NCBI GenBank assembly: GCA_016744725.1
Contig: JADGDW010000044.1
Span: 1-27,052 of the forward strand
DNA: 27,052 nt
Direction of reading: 5' to 3'
Source of the DNA: Candidatus Albibeggiatoa sp. nov. BB20
GTDB taxonomy: Bacteria > Pseudomonadota > Gammaproteobacteria > Beggiatoales > Beggiatoaceae
The notes below the pieces were generated by a model that was not told the DNA's origin, did not search any database, and worked only from the letters and a program-made list of their open reading frames with translations. Each line of letters opens with the position of its first letter. Within the stretch, counting starts at the first letter, position 1. Of the stretch, positions 1 through 7,371 are shown in pieces. Position numbers and translations under genes: made by a program.

Positions 1-269
1 TTTTATTTCTAAAAATAAACAAGCCATTATTTATTGTTAGATATGTAAAAATAAAATATCTGTTTTTTATTATGGTATTTTTCAAGTCTAAAACAAATTT
101 GTCTGCTCTGCCGATCAATGTTACGCAAAAGTTGTGCAAAATATTGTATAGTTAAGATCAAGAATCAAATACTTTATTAAATGACAAGTATCTAAAAAAT
201 GAATTGAATACTTATCAATTGATAACTAATCATTAATTACGCAATGGATACATATCTTGGATATTCAAT
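1..269. other. AT-rich intergenic region upstream of nfeD-like gene
   Basis: No coding potential seen. The stretch is very AT-rich. It holds a short hairpin-like repeat (AGATAT at 39-44 against ATATCT at 56-61) followed by a T run, which may be the terminator of a gene lying before the window. It also holds a perfect 14-bp palindrome at 212-225, listed separately. No convincing -35/-10 pair could be assigned for the downstream gene. Confidence 0.5.
212..225. promoter_or_regulatory. Perfect 14-bp palindrome, candidate operator
   Basis: TTATCAATTGATAA is a perfect inverted repeat 44 bp before the start of the NfeD-like gene. The position suits an operator or a promoter-overlapping site. In a sequence this AT-rich a 14-bp palindrome could arise by chance, and no regulator is identified. 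Confidence 0.25.
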
Positions 270-1637
270 ATGTTAACTCGTAATATTTTATTTTTAGCTT
301 GCTTGCTATTTTCCCATACATTATTAGCTCAATCAGCTTGGGTGTTGGAAATCAATGGCGCGATTGGCCCTGCAACGGCGGATTATGTGGAACGTGGGAT
401 TAATGATGCACGTGAGCAAGATGCCAAATTGATTATTTTACAAATAGATACCCCCGGTGGCTTGGATATTTCCATGCGCCAGATTATCAAAGCCATTATT
501 AACTCACCAATTCCTGTCGCCAGTTATGTTAGCCCTTCGGGCGCAAGAGCAGCCAGTGCAGGCACATATATTTTATATGCTAGCCATATTGCTGCGATGT
601 CACCTGCTACTAATTTAGGGGCGGCCACGCCTGTGCAATTGAGTGGTTTTGGGGATTTATCACCCCCTGAATTGCCTGATTCATCGGATATGCCTGAGCT
701 TGAACCTGAAATTCCTAAGTCGCCAGCCGAAGCAAAATCATCGATGGAAAAGAAAATGATAAATGATGCTGAGGCGTATATTCGTTCTTTGGCACAAATG
801 CACGGGCGTAATGAGGAGTGGGCAGCCAAAGCAGTACGCGAAGCCGCCAGTTTATCAGCTCAATCCGCATTGGAAAAAAATGTGATTGATTTGATTGCTG
901 AAGATTTACAAGATTTATTGCGTCAAATTGAAGGACAAGAGATTAAAATGTCTGGACAATCAACGATTTTGACTAATACTCGCCAGCTCAGTTTAAAAAT
1001 AGTGCAACCTGATTGGCGAAATAAATTATTATCTATTATTACTGATCCAAATGTAGCTTATATTTTAATGTTACTCGGCGTTTACGGATTATTTTTTGAA
1101 TTGATGAACCCCGGTAGTGTTGTACCCGGCGTTGTCGGTGGGATTTGTTTGATTTTGGCTTTATTTGCATTTCAGGTATTGCCTGTTAATTATACGGGTA
1201 TATTGCTGATTTTATTAGGTTATTCCTTTATGATTGCAGAGGCATTTATCCCCAGTTTTGGGATTTTAGGAATTGGTGGCGTAGTGGCATTCATTGTGGG
1301 TTCGATTATTTTACTGGATACAGATTTACCTCAATATCAAATTTCTAAAGCATTAATCGCTTCAATTGGTATCATCAGTATTGGCTTTTTTGTATTCGTA
1401 GTCAGTTGGGCGATGAAAATACATAAATCCCCTAAAATTACGGGTATCGAAGGTATTATTGGTGAAGTAGGTGAATGTATTGAACAGCAGCCATTACGAG
1501 TACATGTACATGGTGAAGAATGGAAAGCACAATCAATGCAACCGATTCAAGTAGGTCAAAAAGTACAAATCACCGCCATTCATGGGTTAGAACTAGCAGT
1601 TATGCCTATTATTTACCAAGGTGAGGAAACAAGATAA
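270..1637 (+). CDS. NfeD-family membrane-bound serine protease (ClpP class)
   Basis: 455 aa, the usual length of full-length NfeD. A signal peptide (residues 1-20, ending LLA) leads into a ClpP-like protease domain with the TPGG motif (61-64) and an ASAG nucleophile motif (Ser96). The second member of the Ser-Lys dyad is probably Lys161 or Lys162 in EKKMINDA. A cluster of hydrophobic segments (about 260-390) follows, then a C-terminal OB-fold NfeD domain (about 400-450). Characterised homologues such as archaeal PH1510 cleave the C-terminal hydrophobic segment of a stomatin/SPFH partner and act in membrane quality control. Here the gene abuts a TonB-like gene instead: the stop at 1635-1637 is followed directly by the next ATG. 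No slipin gene is in the window. The start has a weak GGA ribosome site. Confidence 0.9.
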   Translation: MLTRNILFLACLLFSHTLLAQSAWVLEINGAIGPATADYVERGINDAREQDAKLIILQIDTPGGLDISMRQIIKAIINSPIPVASYVSPSGARAASAGTYILYASHIAAMSPATNLGAATPVQLSGFGDLSPPELPDSSDMPELEPEIPKSPAEAKSSMEKKMINDAEAYIRSLAQMHGRNEEWAAKAVREAASLSAQSALEKNVIDLIAEDLQDLLRQIEGQEIKMSGQSTILTNTRQLSLKIVQPDWRNKLLSIITDPNVAYILMLLGVYGLFFELMNPGSVVPGVVGGICLILALFAFQVLPVNYTGILLILLGYSFMIAEAFIPSFGILGIGGVVAFIVGSIILLDTDLPQYQISKALIASIGIISIGFFVFVVSWAMKIHKSPKITGIEGIIGEVGECIEQQPLRVHVHGEEWKAQSMQPIQVGQKVQITAIHGLELAVMPIIYQGEETR

Positions 1638-2543
1638 ATGGCTGCAACGATTTCGCCAGCAACAGAACGATTAATTACCACCATATTCATTTCTACCGTT
1701 TTGCATGTTGCGTTGGTGTTGGGCATTAGCTTTGTAATGCCTGAAGCCAAGCCACGTAAAAATATTTCGATGGAAGTGATTCTGGTGCAAAAAAGTTCTG
1801 AAAAAAAGCCAGAAAAGCCAGATTTTTTAGCTCAAGCCAGTCAACAAGGTGGTGGTGACCAAGAAGAAGTCATCCGACCAACCAGTCCCACGCCTGCGCC
1901 ATTTCCTGATCCAGTGCCTAAGCCCATTTCTACACCGCCACCCAGTGAAGCCGCCAGTAAGCCAAAACCGACTCAAGTTGCTCAAATCAGCACTAAAAAG
2001 CCCAGTAAACATAAAGTTGCGCCCAAACCAAATCAAGCTAAACCCAAAGAAGCAGGTGAAGTTGGCCAAGGTGAGCAGGAAATAAACACGCCTGATATTT
2101 CGGCTTTGACATTGATAAATAATGCACGGGCTTCGGTGGCCAGTATTCAAGCTGAATTGGATAAAAAGTTTGTCGCCTATTCCAAGCGGCCACGACATAA
2201 ATTTATCAGTGCCAGTACTCAAGAATATAAATTTGCCAGTTACATGGATGCGTGGCGGCAGAAAGTGGAAAAAATCGGTACTTTAAATTTCCCTAAGCAA
2301 GCACAAAAGAAAAATTTTTCGGGAAAATTAACTTTAGATGTCGCATTAAATAAAGATGGAACAATTAACAGTTTGAAGATTTTGAAGTATTCTAAACATG
2401 GTGTTTTAGATAAGGCCGCAGTGCGTATTGTTCGTATGTCTGCGCCATTTGCACCATTTCCTAGAAATATTAGTAAAGAAATAGATATTTTGCACATCAC
2501 ACGTACTTGGGTATTTGAATACGGTACAGTGACCAGTCGTTAA
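1638..2543 (+). CDS. TonB-like energy transducer protein
   Basis: 301 aa. It has an N-terminal membrane anchor (about residues 16-34), a long Pro/Lys/Gln-rich spacer (about 48-150) with repeated PKP-type motifs suited to spanning the periplasm, and a C-terminal TonB-like domain (about 225-300, with GKLTLDVALNKDGTINS and a closing TRTWVFEYG). TonB proteins pass proton-motive force from ExbB-ExbD to outer-membrane receptors, but neither ExbBD nor a receptor is nearby, so the physiological partner is unknown. It starts directly at the stop of the NfeD-like gene, so the two are almost certainly co-transcribed. The second half is more divergent than E. coli TonB; a periplasmic scaffold role is possible. 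No terminator is obvious after the stop. Confidence 0.82.
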   Translation: MAATISPATERLITTIFISTVLHVALVLGISFVMPEAKPRKNISMEVILVQKSSEKKPEKPDFLAQASQQGGGDQEEVIRPTSPTPAPFPDPVPKPISTPPPSEAASKPKPTQVAQISTKKPSKHKVAPKPNQAKPKEAGEVGQGEQEINTPDISALTLINNARASVASIQAELDKKFVAYSKRPRHKFISASTQEYKFASYMDAWRQKVEKIGTLNFPKQAQKKNFSGKLTLDVALNKDGTINSLKILKYSKHGVLDKAAVRIVRMSAPFAPFPRNISKEIDILHITRTWVFEYGTVTSR

Positions 2544-2572
2544 AAAAATACAGTTTCTCGATTAGCAACGCT

Positions 2573-2600
2573 TTGTCTTAACTGAGAATAGCAGTATAAT
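2573..2600 (+). promoter_or_regulatory. Candidate sigma-70 promoter of the Roadblock gene
   Basis: A perfect TATAAT lies at 2595-2600, with TTGTCT (4 of 6 matches to the -35 consensus) at 2573-2578 and a 16-bp spacer. Transcription would start near 2607, giving a leader of about 37 nt that contains the AAGGAG ribosome site just before the ATG at 2644. Confidence 0.5.
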
Positions 2601-2643
2601 CGTGTTGCATTTCCTTCGTTTTGCATGGATTTAAGGAGTCACA

Positions 2644-3048
2644 ATGGATATTAATGAAATTTGTAGTGAAATTGTTAGCACTGTGGATGCTGCACTAGGC
2701 TGTGCGGTAGTAGATTTAAATAGCGGTTTGCTGTTGGGTGTTTCTCATAACGTACCCTATTTTACTCAGTCTTATTTAGATGCAGTTGCAGCGGCAGCGG
2801 TTGATATGTTTCGGGGTCGTACAATTAGTGCGGTTGAAGATATGATTGCGAATATGCGTGGTAATAGCAAAGCACATTTAGTGAAAGAAGTACAAATGAC
2901 AACAGAAAACACATTTCACTTTATGATGATTGTACCAGAGAAGCAAGATGCTTTAGTGGTATTGGTGACGAGTCGTAAAGCGAATTTAGGTATGGGCTGG
3001 GCTTCATTACGTCGCGTAGTGCCTCAACTTACACCATTATGTCCTTAA
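2644..3048 (+). CDS. Roadblock/LC7 domain protein
   Basis: 134 aa, a single-domain protein matching the Roadblock/LC7 (MglB-like) pattern. It has an N-terminal helix, then a strand with CAVVDLNSGLLLG, a central helix (FTQSYLDAVAAAAVDMFRG), and a C-terminal pair of strands (FHFMMIVP, DALVVLVTSR). Bacterial Roadblock proteins usually dimerise and regulate small Ras-like GTPases such as MglA, or polarity and motility systems. No GTPase gene is seen nearby, so the partner is unknown. A good AAGGAG ribosome site lies 6-7 nt before the ATG, and an apparent promoter lies in the 100-nt gap after the TonB-like gene, so it probably forms its own transcription unit. It converges on prmC. Confidence 0.78.
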   Translation: MDINEICSEIVSTVDAALGCAVVDLNSGLLLGVSHNVPYFTQSYLDAVAAAAVDMFRGRTISAVEDMIANMRGNSKAHLVKEVQMTTENTFHFMMIVPEKQDALVVLVTSRKANLGMGWASLRRVVPQLTPLCP

Positions 3049-3072
3049 GTTTTGAGTTAAGATAAATAATTC

Positions 3073-3110
3073 AGGCGTGAACGCTACACAACGGTAGGCA
3101 GTGTCACGTC
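3073..3110. terminator. Hairpin between convergent Roadblock gene and prmC
   Basis: An interrupted stem: CGTGA (3076-3080) pairs with TCACG (3104-3108), and inside it GCTAC (3083-3087) pairs imperfectly with GTAGGC. On the plus strand TTGTTTTA follows. The location between two convergent genes suits a bidirectional terminator. The U tract is weak. Confidence 0.42.
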
Positions 3111-3115
3111 TTGTT

Positions 3116-3955
3116 TTATCCTTGCCCTAAACTGACTCTATCCTGTCCTGCCCAATCTTTGATTGTTTCCACGTTTTGATAGCCTTGTGCGATTAATATA
3201 TTTTGCACTTCCACGGATTGATTATATCCATGTTCAAATAATAAATAGCCTTCTGCTAATAAAAACGACGAGGCTTGTGCTGCAATCTCTCGAATATCGT
3301 CTAATCCATCCTGTCCTGAAACCAGAGCTTGTTGCGGTTCAAATTGCACATCGCCTTGGCTTAAATGCGGGTCATTATCTGCAATATAAGGCGGATTTGA
3401 TACGATGAGATGGGCTTGTAATTTAGGTAAATCTTGAAACCAATGGCTGAGATAGAATTGCACATTATCTAATTGCAGCGTTTGTGCATTATGTCGCGCC
3501 ATTTCCAACACCTGTGGATTAACATCAACTGCTATAATCCGTGCATGCGGGCACTCTTGCGCCAAAGCCAAAGCAATTGCACCACTGCCTGTACCCAAAT
3601 CTAAAATAATCGGTTGGTCAATTGTAAGTATATATTTTAAAGCCTGTTCAACTAATAGTTCCGTTTCTGGGCGCGGGATTAAAGTGGCTGAATTAACTTG
3701 TAAATCTAATGACCAAAATTCTTTATGCCCTGTTAAATAAGCAATGGGGTGGTGTTCAATGCGTTGTTTGACTAAATCCTGAAACTGTTGCCATTGTTCA
3801 GCGCTGAGTAATTTTTCTGGCCATGCGTACAACTGTACACGCGAAATACCAAGAACATGAGTGAGTAAAATTTCAGCGTCTAAACGTGGAGTATCTAAAT
3901 GTTGAAGTTGTTGGGTTGCGTCATATAACGCGGCTTGACGAGAAGTTGTAGGCAT
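3116..3955 (-). CDS. prmC: Peptide chain release factor N5-glutamine methyltransferase PrmC
   Basis: 279 aa, the normal PrmC length. The N-terminal helical domain (about 1-75) recognises the release factor. The Rossmann methyltransferase domain has the SAM-binding loop DLGTGSGAIAL (119-129), the acidic residue after strand 2 (VDVNP), and the signature catalytic NPPY at 187-190 within VSNPPYIADND. PrmC methylates the glutamine of the GGQ motif in RF1 and RF2 using S-adenosylmethionine. It is often encoded next to prfA or hemK-linked genes; here it follows rimO on the same strand after 93 nt. That gap contains a 9-bp inverted repeat, so co-transcription with rimO is possible but not certain. 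No clear Shine-Dalgarno sequence precedes the ATG. Confidence 0.95.
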   Translation of the reverse strand: MPTTSRQAALYDATQQLQHLDTPRLDAEILLTHVLGISRVQLYAWPEKLLSAEQWQQFQDLVKQRIEHHPIAYLTGHKEFWSLDLQVNSATLIPRPETELLVEQALKYILTIDQPIILDLGTGSGAIALALAQECPHARIIAVDVNPQVLEMARHNAQTLQLDNVQFYLSHWFQDLPKLQAHLIVSNPPYIADNDPHLSQGDVQFEPQQALVSGQDGLDDIREIAAQASSFLLAEGYLLFEHGYNQSVEVQNILIAQGYQNVETIKDWAGQDRVSLGQG

Positions 3956-3994
3956 ATTTATGAATAGCTGTGAGTTGTGTTTGTTAAGTTTATA

Positions 3995-4031
3995 CCTGTT
4001 AGAGTGAGTGATAGTTGTACTGTCTAACAGG
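3995..4031. repeat. 9-bp perfect inverted repeat in the rimO-prmC spacer
   Basis: CCTGTTAGA (3995-4003) and TCTAACAGG (4023-4031) are perfect inverted copies separated by 19 nt. On the minus strand the structure starts 18 nt after the rimO stop. No U run follows, so it may be an attenuating or processing hairpin, or a two-half-site operator, rather than an ordinary intrinsic terminator. Confidence 0.5.
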
Positions 4032-4048
4032 CCTTGATAATCAGTGAT

Positions 4049-5371
4049 TTATTCAGCTAGCTGTGCATAAATATCATGCTCATCAGCATCAATAATTTTA
4101 ACCTGAGTAAATTCACCCGTTTTCAACTCATGTTTTCCAGGATTTTGAATAAAAATTTGTCCATCAATTTCAGGGGCTTCAGCAGCACTTCGTGCCACAA
4201 TTAAATTATCATCAACCACTGCATCAATTAATACTTTTTCTTGGCGACCAATACGCCGTTGCAATTTATCTCGACTGACATCTGCTTGTAATGCCATGAG
4301 TTGTTCTAAACGCTCAATTTTTTCCTCTTCTTCCACAGGATCAGGCAAATCATTTGCGGTTGCCCCTTCAGCAGGTGAATAAGGAAATACGCCAACACGA
4401 TCTAATTCAACTTGATCTAAAAAGTCTAAAAGTTGTTGAAAATCATCTTCAGTCTCTCCTGGAAAACCAACAATAAACGTGCTCCGAATCACTAAATCAG
4501 GACAAATTGAACGCCAGTGGGCAATCCGTTTTATCATGTTTTCACTATCAGCAGGACGACGCATGGCTTTTAACACAGGATGACTAATGTGTTGTAGCGG
4601 CACATCTAAGTAAGGCAAAATCACCCCTTCTGCCATTAGTTCCACCAGTTGATCGACATGTGGATATGGGTAAATATAATGCAATCGAATCCACGCATCT
4701 AATTGCCCCATTTCACGCAATAACTCGGTTAATCTTCGTTTTAAAGGTTTACCTTCCCAGAACTCTAATTGATATTTGCTGTCCACGCCATAAGCTGCGG
4801 TATCTTGCGAGACCAGCAATAATTCTTTAACGCCCGCTTCAACTAATTTTGCAGATTCTTCTAACACGTCACCAATAGGGCGGCTGTTCAGCTTGCCACG
4901 CATTGAAGGAATAATACAGAAGCTACATTTCTGATTACAGCCTTCGGCAATTTTGATATAAGCATAATGACGCGGAGTCAGCTTGATACCGCCTAAAGGC
5001 ACTAAATCAATATGTGGATCATGTTCTGGTGGCAATACTTCATGCACTGCAGCCATCACCTCATCTAAGCTGTCAGGGCCTGTAATGGCTAATACTTTGG
5101 GGCAATGTTCCCTAATCAATGCCTGCTTTGCACCCAAACACCCAGTGACAATCACATGTCCATTTTCTTCGATTGCTTCTTGAATGGTCTCCAATGACTC
5201 AGCAACCGCATCATCAATAAAACCACAGGTATTCACCACGACTAATTGCGCCTCATCATATTCAGCAACAATTTCATAACCTTCTGCACGTAATTGGGTC
5301 AAAATGCGTTCAGAATCGACCGTTGCTTTGGGACAGCCTAAGGAAATAAAGCCAACTTTGGGTATATTCAT
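4049..5371 (-). CDS. rimO: Ribosomal protein uS12 methylthiotransferase RimO
   Basis: 440 aa, full length for RimO. The N-terminal UPF0004 domain carries the three cysteines of the auxiliary cluster (Cys13, Cys49, Cys78). The radical-SAM core has Cys145, Cys149 and Cys152 in GCNQKCSFC, and a C-terminal TRAM domain (about 375-440) follows. RimO is a radical-SAM enzyme that methylthiolates the conserved aspartate of ribosomal protein uS12. The motif IPSMRGKLNSR after the third cysteine favours RimO over the tRNA-modifying MiaB. It is followed on the same strand by prmC, another translation-apparatus modifier. No strong ribosome-binding sequence is seen before the ATG. Confidence 0.96.
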   Translation of the reverse strand: MNIPKVGFISLGCPKATVDSERILTQLRAEGYEIVAEYDEAQLVVVNTCGFIDDAVAESLETIQEAIEENGHVIVTGCLGAKQALIREHCPKVLAITGPDSLDEVMAAVHEVLPPEHDPHIDLVPLGGIKLTPRHYAYIKIAEGCNQKCSFCIIPSMRGKLNSRPIGDVLEESAKLVEAGVKELLLVSQDTAAYGVDSKYQLEFWEGKPLKRRLTELLREMGQLDAWIRLHYIYPYPHVDQLVELMAEGVILPYLDVPLQHISHPVLKAMRRPADSENMIKRIAHWRSICPDLVIRSTFIVGFPGETEDDFQQLLDFLDQVELDRVGVFPYSPAEGATANDLPDPVEEEEKIERLEQLMALQADVSRDKLQRRIGRQEKVLIDAVVDDNLIVARSAAEAPEIDGQIFIQNPGKHELKTGEFTQVKIIDADEHDIYAQLAE

Positions 5372-5547
5372 ATATTCAATTATCGGTTATCAATAAACAG
5401 GTAAAAAAAGTTTATCATAAATCAATGTTTGAGGTTGCTGATGTGTTTTTTTAGGATATTAAGTCGAACAAGAATCTATGTTTATCATAGCTTATTCAAT
5501 ATGATACTTAGCGTAACTCATTTTGATTTTTTGTCTATAAAGATGCT

Positions 5548-5614
5548 TATAGTCAATTCTGTCTTGAGTGTAAGGACTCGCAGTCCTGCATCATCTTAAA
5601 ATAAAACGACTATA
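5548..5614. repeat. 67-bp MITE-like repeat, copy A
   Basis: It begins TATAGTC and ends GACTATA, which are perfect 7-bp terminal inverted repeats. A central palindrome AGGACTCGCAGTCCT sits at 5573-5587. It aligns without gaps to the copy at 15916-15982 at 57 of 67 positions by hand count. The TA at each end could represent a TA target duplication like that of IS630/Tc1-type elements; that is inference. No transposase is present. Confidence 0.72.
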
Positions 5615-5620
5615 GAATGG

Positions 5621-5659
5621 CCTTGCTCCCAGCATAATATCGCAATGATGAGAACAAGG
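5621..5659 (-). terminator. Hairpin downstream of the nuclease gene
   Basis: CCTTGCTCCC (5621-5630) pairs with GAGAACAAGG (5650-5659) as a 10-bp stem with two G-U pairs on the minus strand and a 19-nt loop. It starts about 12 nt after the nuclease stop codon. There is no long U run, so termination efficiency is uncertain. Confidence 0.45.
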
Positions 5660-5671
5660 ATAAGCAGCAGA

Positions 5672-6892
5672 TTATTTACATAGAGAGCTACAAGGCACAC
5701 CATCGCCATCTCTATCTAAACCTTTTAAGCCACAACTAGCCAAGTAAAATTTGGCCTCGTCACAACTTTTCATATCGCCGCAATATTTTTTGTTCTCATC
5801 ACAACTCAATTGCGGTTTTGAACTCGTACCTTTACACAGCGAAGTACAAGGCACGCCATCACCATCACGATCAAGCCCTTTTAAACCACAACTATTTAAG
5901 TAAAATTTAGCCTCATCACAATTAGCCATGTGACTGCAATATTTTTTACTGCTATCACAAGCTGAGTTGATTTCAGGCTTAGTTGGCTTTGCTTTTGCGG
6001 GTTCAGCAGCTTTTGCTTGTTGTATATCGGCATCAGTGATGTCAGCGAAACGATTAATCTTTTTAGGATTGTACGTCTGACCATCAATGAATGGATTTCT
6101 GTTGCCTTGAATGCCCTTGATGATGCCATTTCTTTCTAATTCCCAATCATCTACAGGGTCTTTCTTATTCCAAGCGGTGTATAATTTAACATCTTGATCT
6201 GACAATTTAACCCCATAAGTATGAGACATATAAAACATCGTCCGCGCAATATTTCCCCAGACATATTCAGGGGGTTCGGCACGTCTAATTGAGCTATCTA
6301 CTTCAATATTACACTCGCCATAACTACGCTTTTCACCGCTAATCATGCCCCAATTGTAATTTGAACGGTCTCCATTAACTTCGCCAACAGCAGGAAATAA
6401 ATTATGTAAATCATTATGGGCGCGTGAAAATACAGGGTCGACATCTTCACAACATTGACGACCCGTTGCTTGTTTTTTGCCATCTTCTGCTGGACAAACT
6501 GTTTTCGGCTCACGCCAACATTTGCGGAAGTTTCCGAATTGATATGCAGGGAATACATGTTCAGCCTCAATTCTGCCTGCACGTTTGGCATTTTTACGAG
6601 GTGTAACACCACATGATTTTAAATCTACGGTTTTCTTATCAGGATCAAAAGTGCAATTGCAGTAAATTGTTTTATCATGATGGCCTTTGTAGACTTTTTT
6701 GTATAGCTTTGATTTAGCACCACTAAAACTAGATGGACTGTTCGGTAAAGCGGATAAATCAATCTTTGAATGTAGTTCTTCTTTAACTTTGGATTGTGGG
6801 CTTTTAGTGCTTGGTGTTTCTACATTATCATTACAGGCTGTTAACCCTACGGCTAACGTACCGATAAAAAATATTAAGCGGCCTATGGTCAT
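5672..6892 (-). CDS. Secreted lipoprotein nuclease (endonuclease I family) with two Excalibur domains
   Basis: 406 aa. The N-terminal signal ends in a lipobox, LTAC (Cys20), predicting a lipid-anchored envelope protein. Residues about 60-260 match the endonuclease I/NucM-type fold: EAEHVFPAYQFGN holds the catalytic-motif histidine, followed by HNDLHNLFPAVGEVNGDRSN and the Trp-rich WGMISGEK region. After a Lys/Pro/Ala-rich linker come two tandem Excalibur modules (312-354 and 364-406), each with a DRDGDGVPC calcium-loop motif and six cysteines. Family members degrade DNA or RNA outside the cytoplasm, often for nutrient uptake or eDNA turnover. The Excalibur pair probably binds calcium or the cell surface (inference). 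The start has an upstream AGGG. It is transcribed alone on the minus strand, with a hairpin beyond the stop. Confidence 0.88.
   Translation of the reverse strand: MTIGRLIFFIGTLAVGLTACNDNVETPSTKSPQSKVKEELHSKIDLSALPNSPSSFSGAKSKLYKKVYKGHHDKTIYCNCTFDPDKKTVDLKSCGVTPRKNAKRAGRIEAEHVFPAYQFGNFRKCWREPKTVCPAEDGKKQATGRQCCEDVDPVFSRAHNDLHNLFPAVGEVNGDRSNYNWGMISGEKRSYGECNIEVDSSIRRAEPPEYVWGNIARTMFYMSHTYGVKLSDQDVKLYTAWNKKDPVDDWELERNGIIKGIQGNRNPFIDGQTYNPKKINRFADITDADIQQAKAAEPAKAKPTKPEINSACDSSKKYCSHMANCDEAKFYLNSCGLKGLDRDGDGVPCTSLCKGTSSKPQLSCDENKKYCGDMKSCDEAKFYLASCGLKGLDRDGDGVPCSSLCK
5673..5962 (-). repeat. Tandem duplication encoding the two Excalibur modules
   Basis: Two 43-residue units, identical at most positions, follow each other with a 9-residue Gly/Ser/Pro/Gln linker. 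Both contain CDEAKFYL, SCGLKGLDRDGDGVPC and end in SLCK. The DNA of the two units is also clearly similar, including long shared blocks, which indicates a fairly recent internal duplication. Confidence 0.8.
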
Positions 6893-7134
6893 TAGGTATT
6901 TTCCCTGTTTTGTAAATAAGGCTATATAGTAATCAATCTACAACAGAATACTAACTGTTTTTGTTTTTTCCATCGATAGATAAGGCAAAATAATGGCCAA
7001 AAAAAAAGACTTATTTATTAGTAATTTATTGATTTAATAAGATTAAAAGCTGTAAATATCCTGTTTTAAAGAAAAGCCAAGCAGGGAATGGAATCAATTT
7101 GGAATGATGAACGTAGGGAATTGATGAGGCCTTT

Positions 7135-7371
7135 TTAGTTTAAACTGATACCAAGCCATTTATAAAGCAAATATACGATGAATACTGCGCAAAAACTTAT
7201 TATTACTCCAGAAGAATATCTCGAAGGTGAAAAAATGGCAGAGTTTCGCCATAAATCCGTTTCCGGTATGCAAAGGCTTTGAATGTTTTTCATGATTATT
7301 TCGTCTACCAAGCCCATTTTATTCAAGTCTTCGATTGTGCTGGTTATTAATTCAGCTATGCTATCTCTCAT
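7135..7371 (-). pseudogene. Truncated XRE-type antitoxin, chimeric frame
   Basis: The first 37 codons (7261-7371) read MRDSIAELITSTIEDLNKMG... SLCIPE. This matches the N-terminal helical region of the XRE-family antitoxins that pair with RelE-like (PF06296) toxins, in which a LCLPP-like motif precedes the helix-turn-helix. The DNA-binding part is missing. From codon 38 the frame runs antisense through a Uma2-gene remnant, giving a meaningless hydrophobic tail and a fortuitous stop at 7135. The start ATG overlaps the stop of the upstream toxin remnant (ATGA), the usual toxin-antitoxin operon layout. It is non-functional as an antitoxin by inference. An annotation program may call this 78-aa frame a hypothetical protein. 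Confidence 0.68.
7178..7282 (+). pseudogene. Uma2 (DUF820) endonuclease-family gene, N-terminal remnant
   Basis: The 34-codon frame reads MNTAQKLIITPEEYLEGEK then MAEFRHKSVSG. This is the characteristic beginning of Uma2/DUF820 proteins (typically about 190 aa, starting with a TPEEYL motif followed by RHEYVDG). Homology ends around 7255-7267, where the sequence turns into the reverse complement of an antitoxin gene and soon hits a stop. The remaining 80% or so of the family domain, including the catalytic Asp/Glu/Lys residues, is absent. Uma2 proteins are abundant in cyanobacteria and Beggiatoa-type genomes. The match is from memory of the family, not from a search. Confidence 0.62.

Larger units (their letters stand above)
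5372..5671. other. 300-nt intergenic region with MITE-like repeat and hairpin
   Basis: No gene seen. The region lies between the start of rimO and the end of the nuclease gene. It holds a 67-bp MITE-like repeat (5548-5614) and a terminator-like hairpin (5621-5659), both listed separately, plus a small CTATG-TTTAT-CATAG hairpin near 5476-5490. The rimO promoter should be in its first 100 nt but could not be assigned. Confidence 0.6.

Noticed and set aside
1827..2222. 131-codon minus-strand frame inside the TonB-like gene
   Set aside because: Antisense shadow of the Pro/Lys-rich spacer; low-complexity composition explains the lack of stops.
5673..5962. Possible CRISPR-like direct repeats at the nuclease 3' end
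   Set aside because: There are only two long units, they are in frame, and they encode Excalibur domains; no short repeats with unique spacers.
7088..7138. 16-codon plus-strand frame with a GGGA ribosome-like site
   Set aside because: Too short and without any recognisable similarity; it lies in a region of gene debris.
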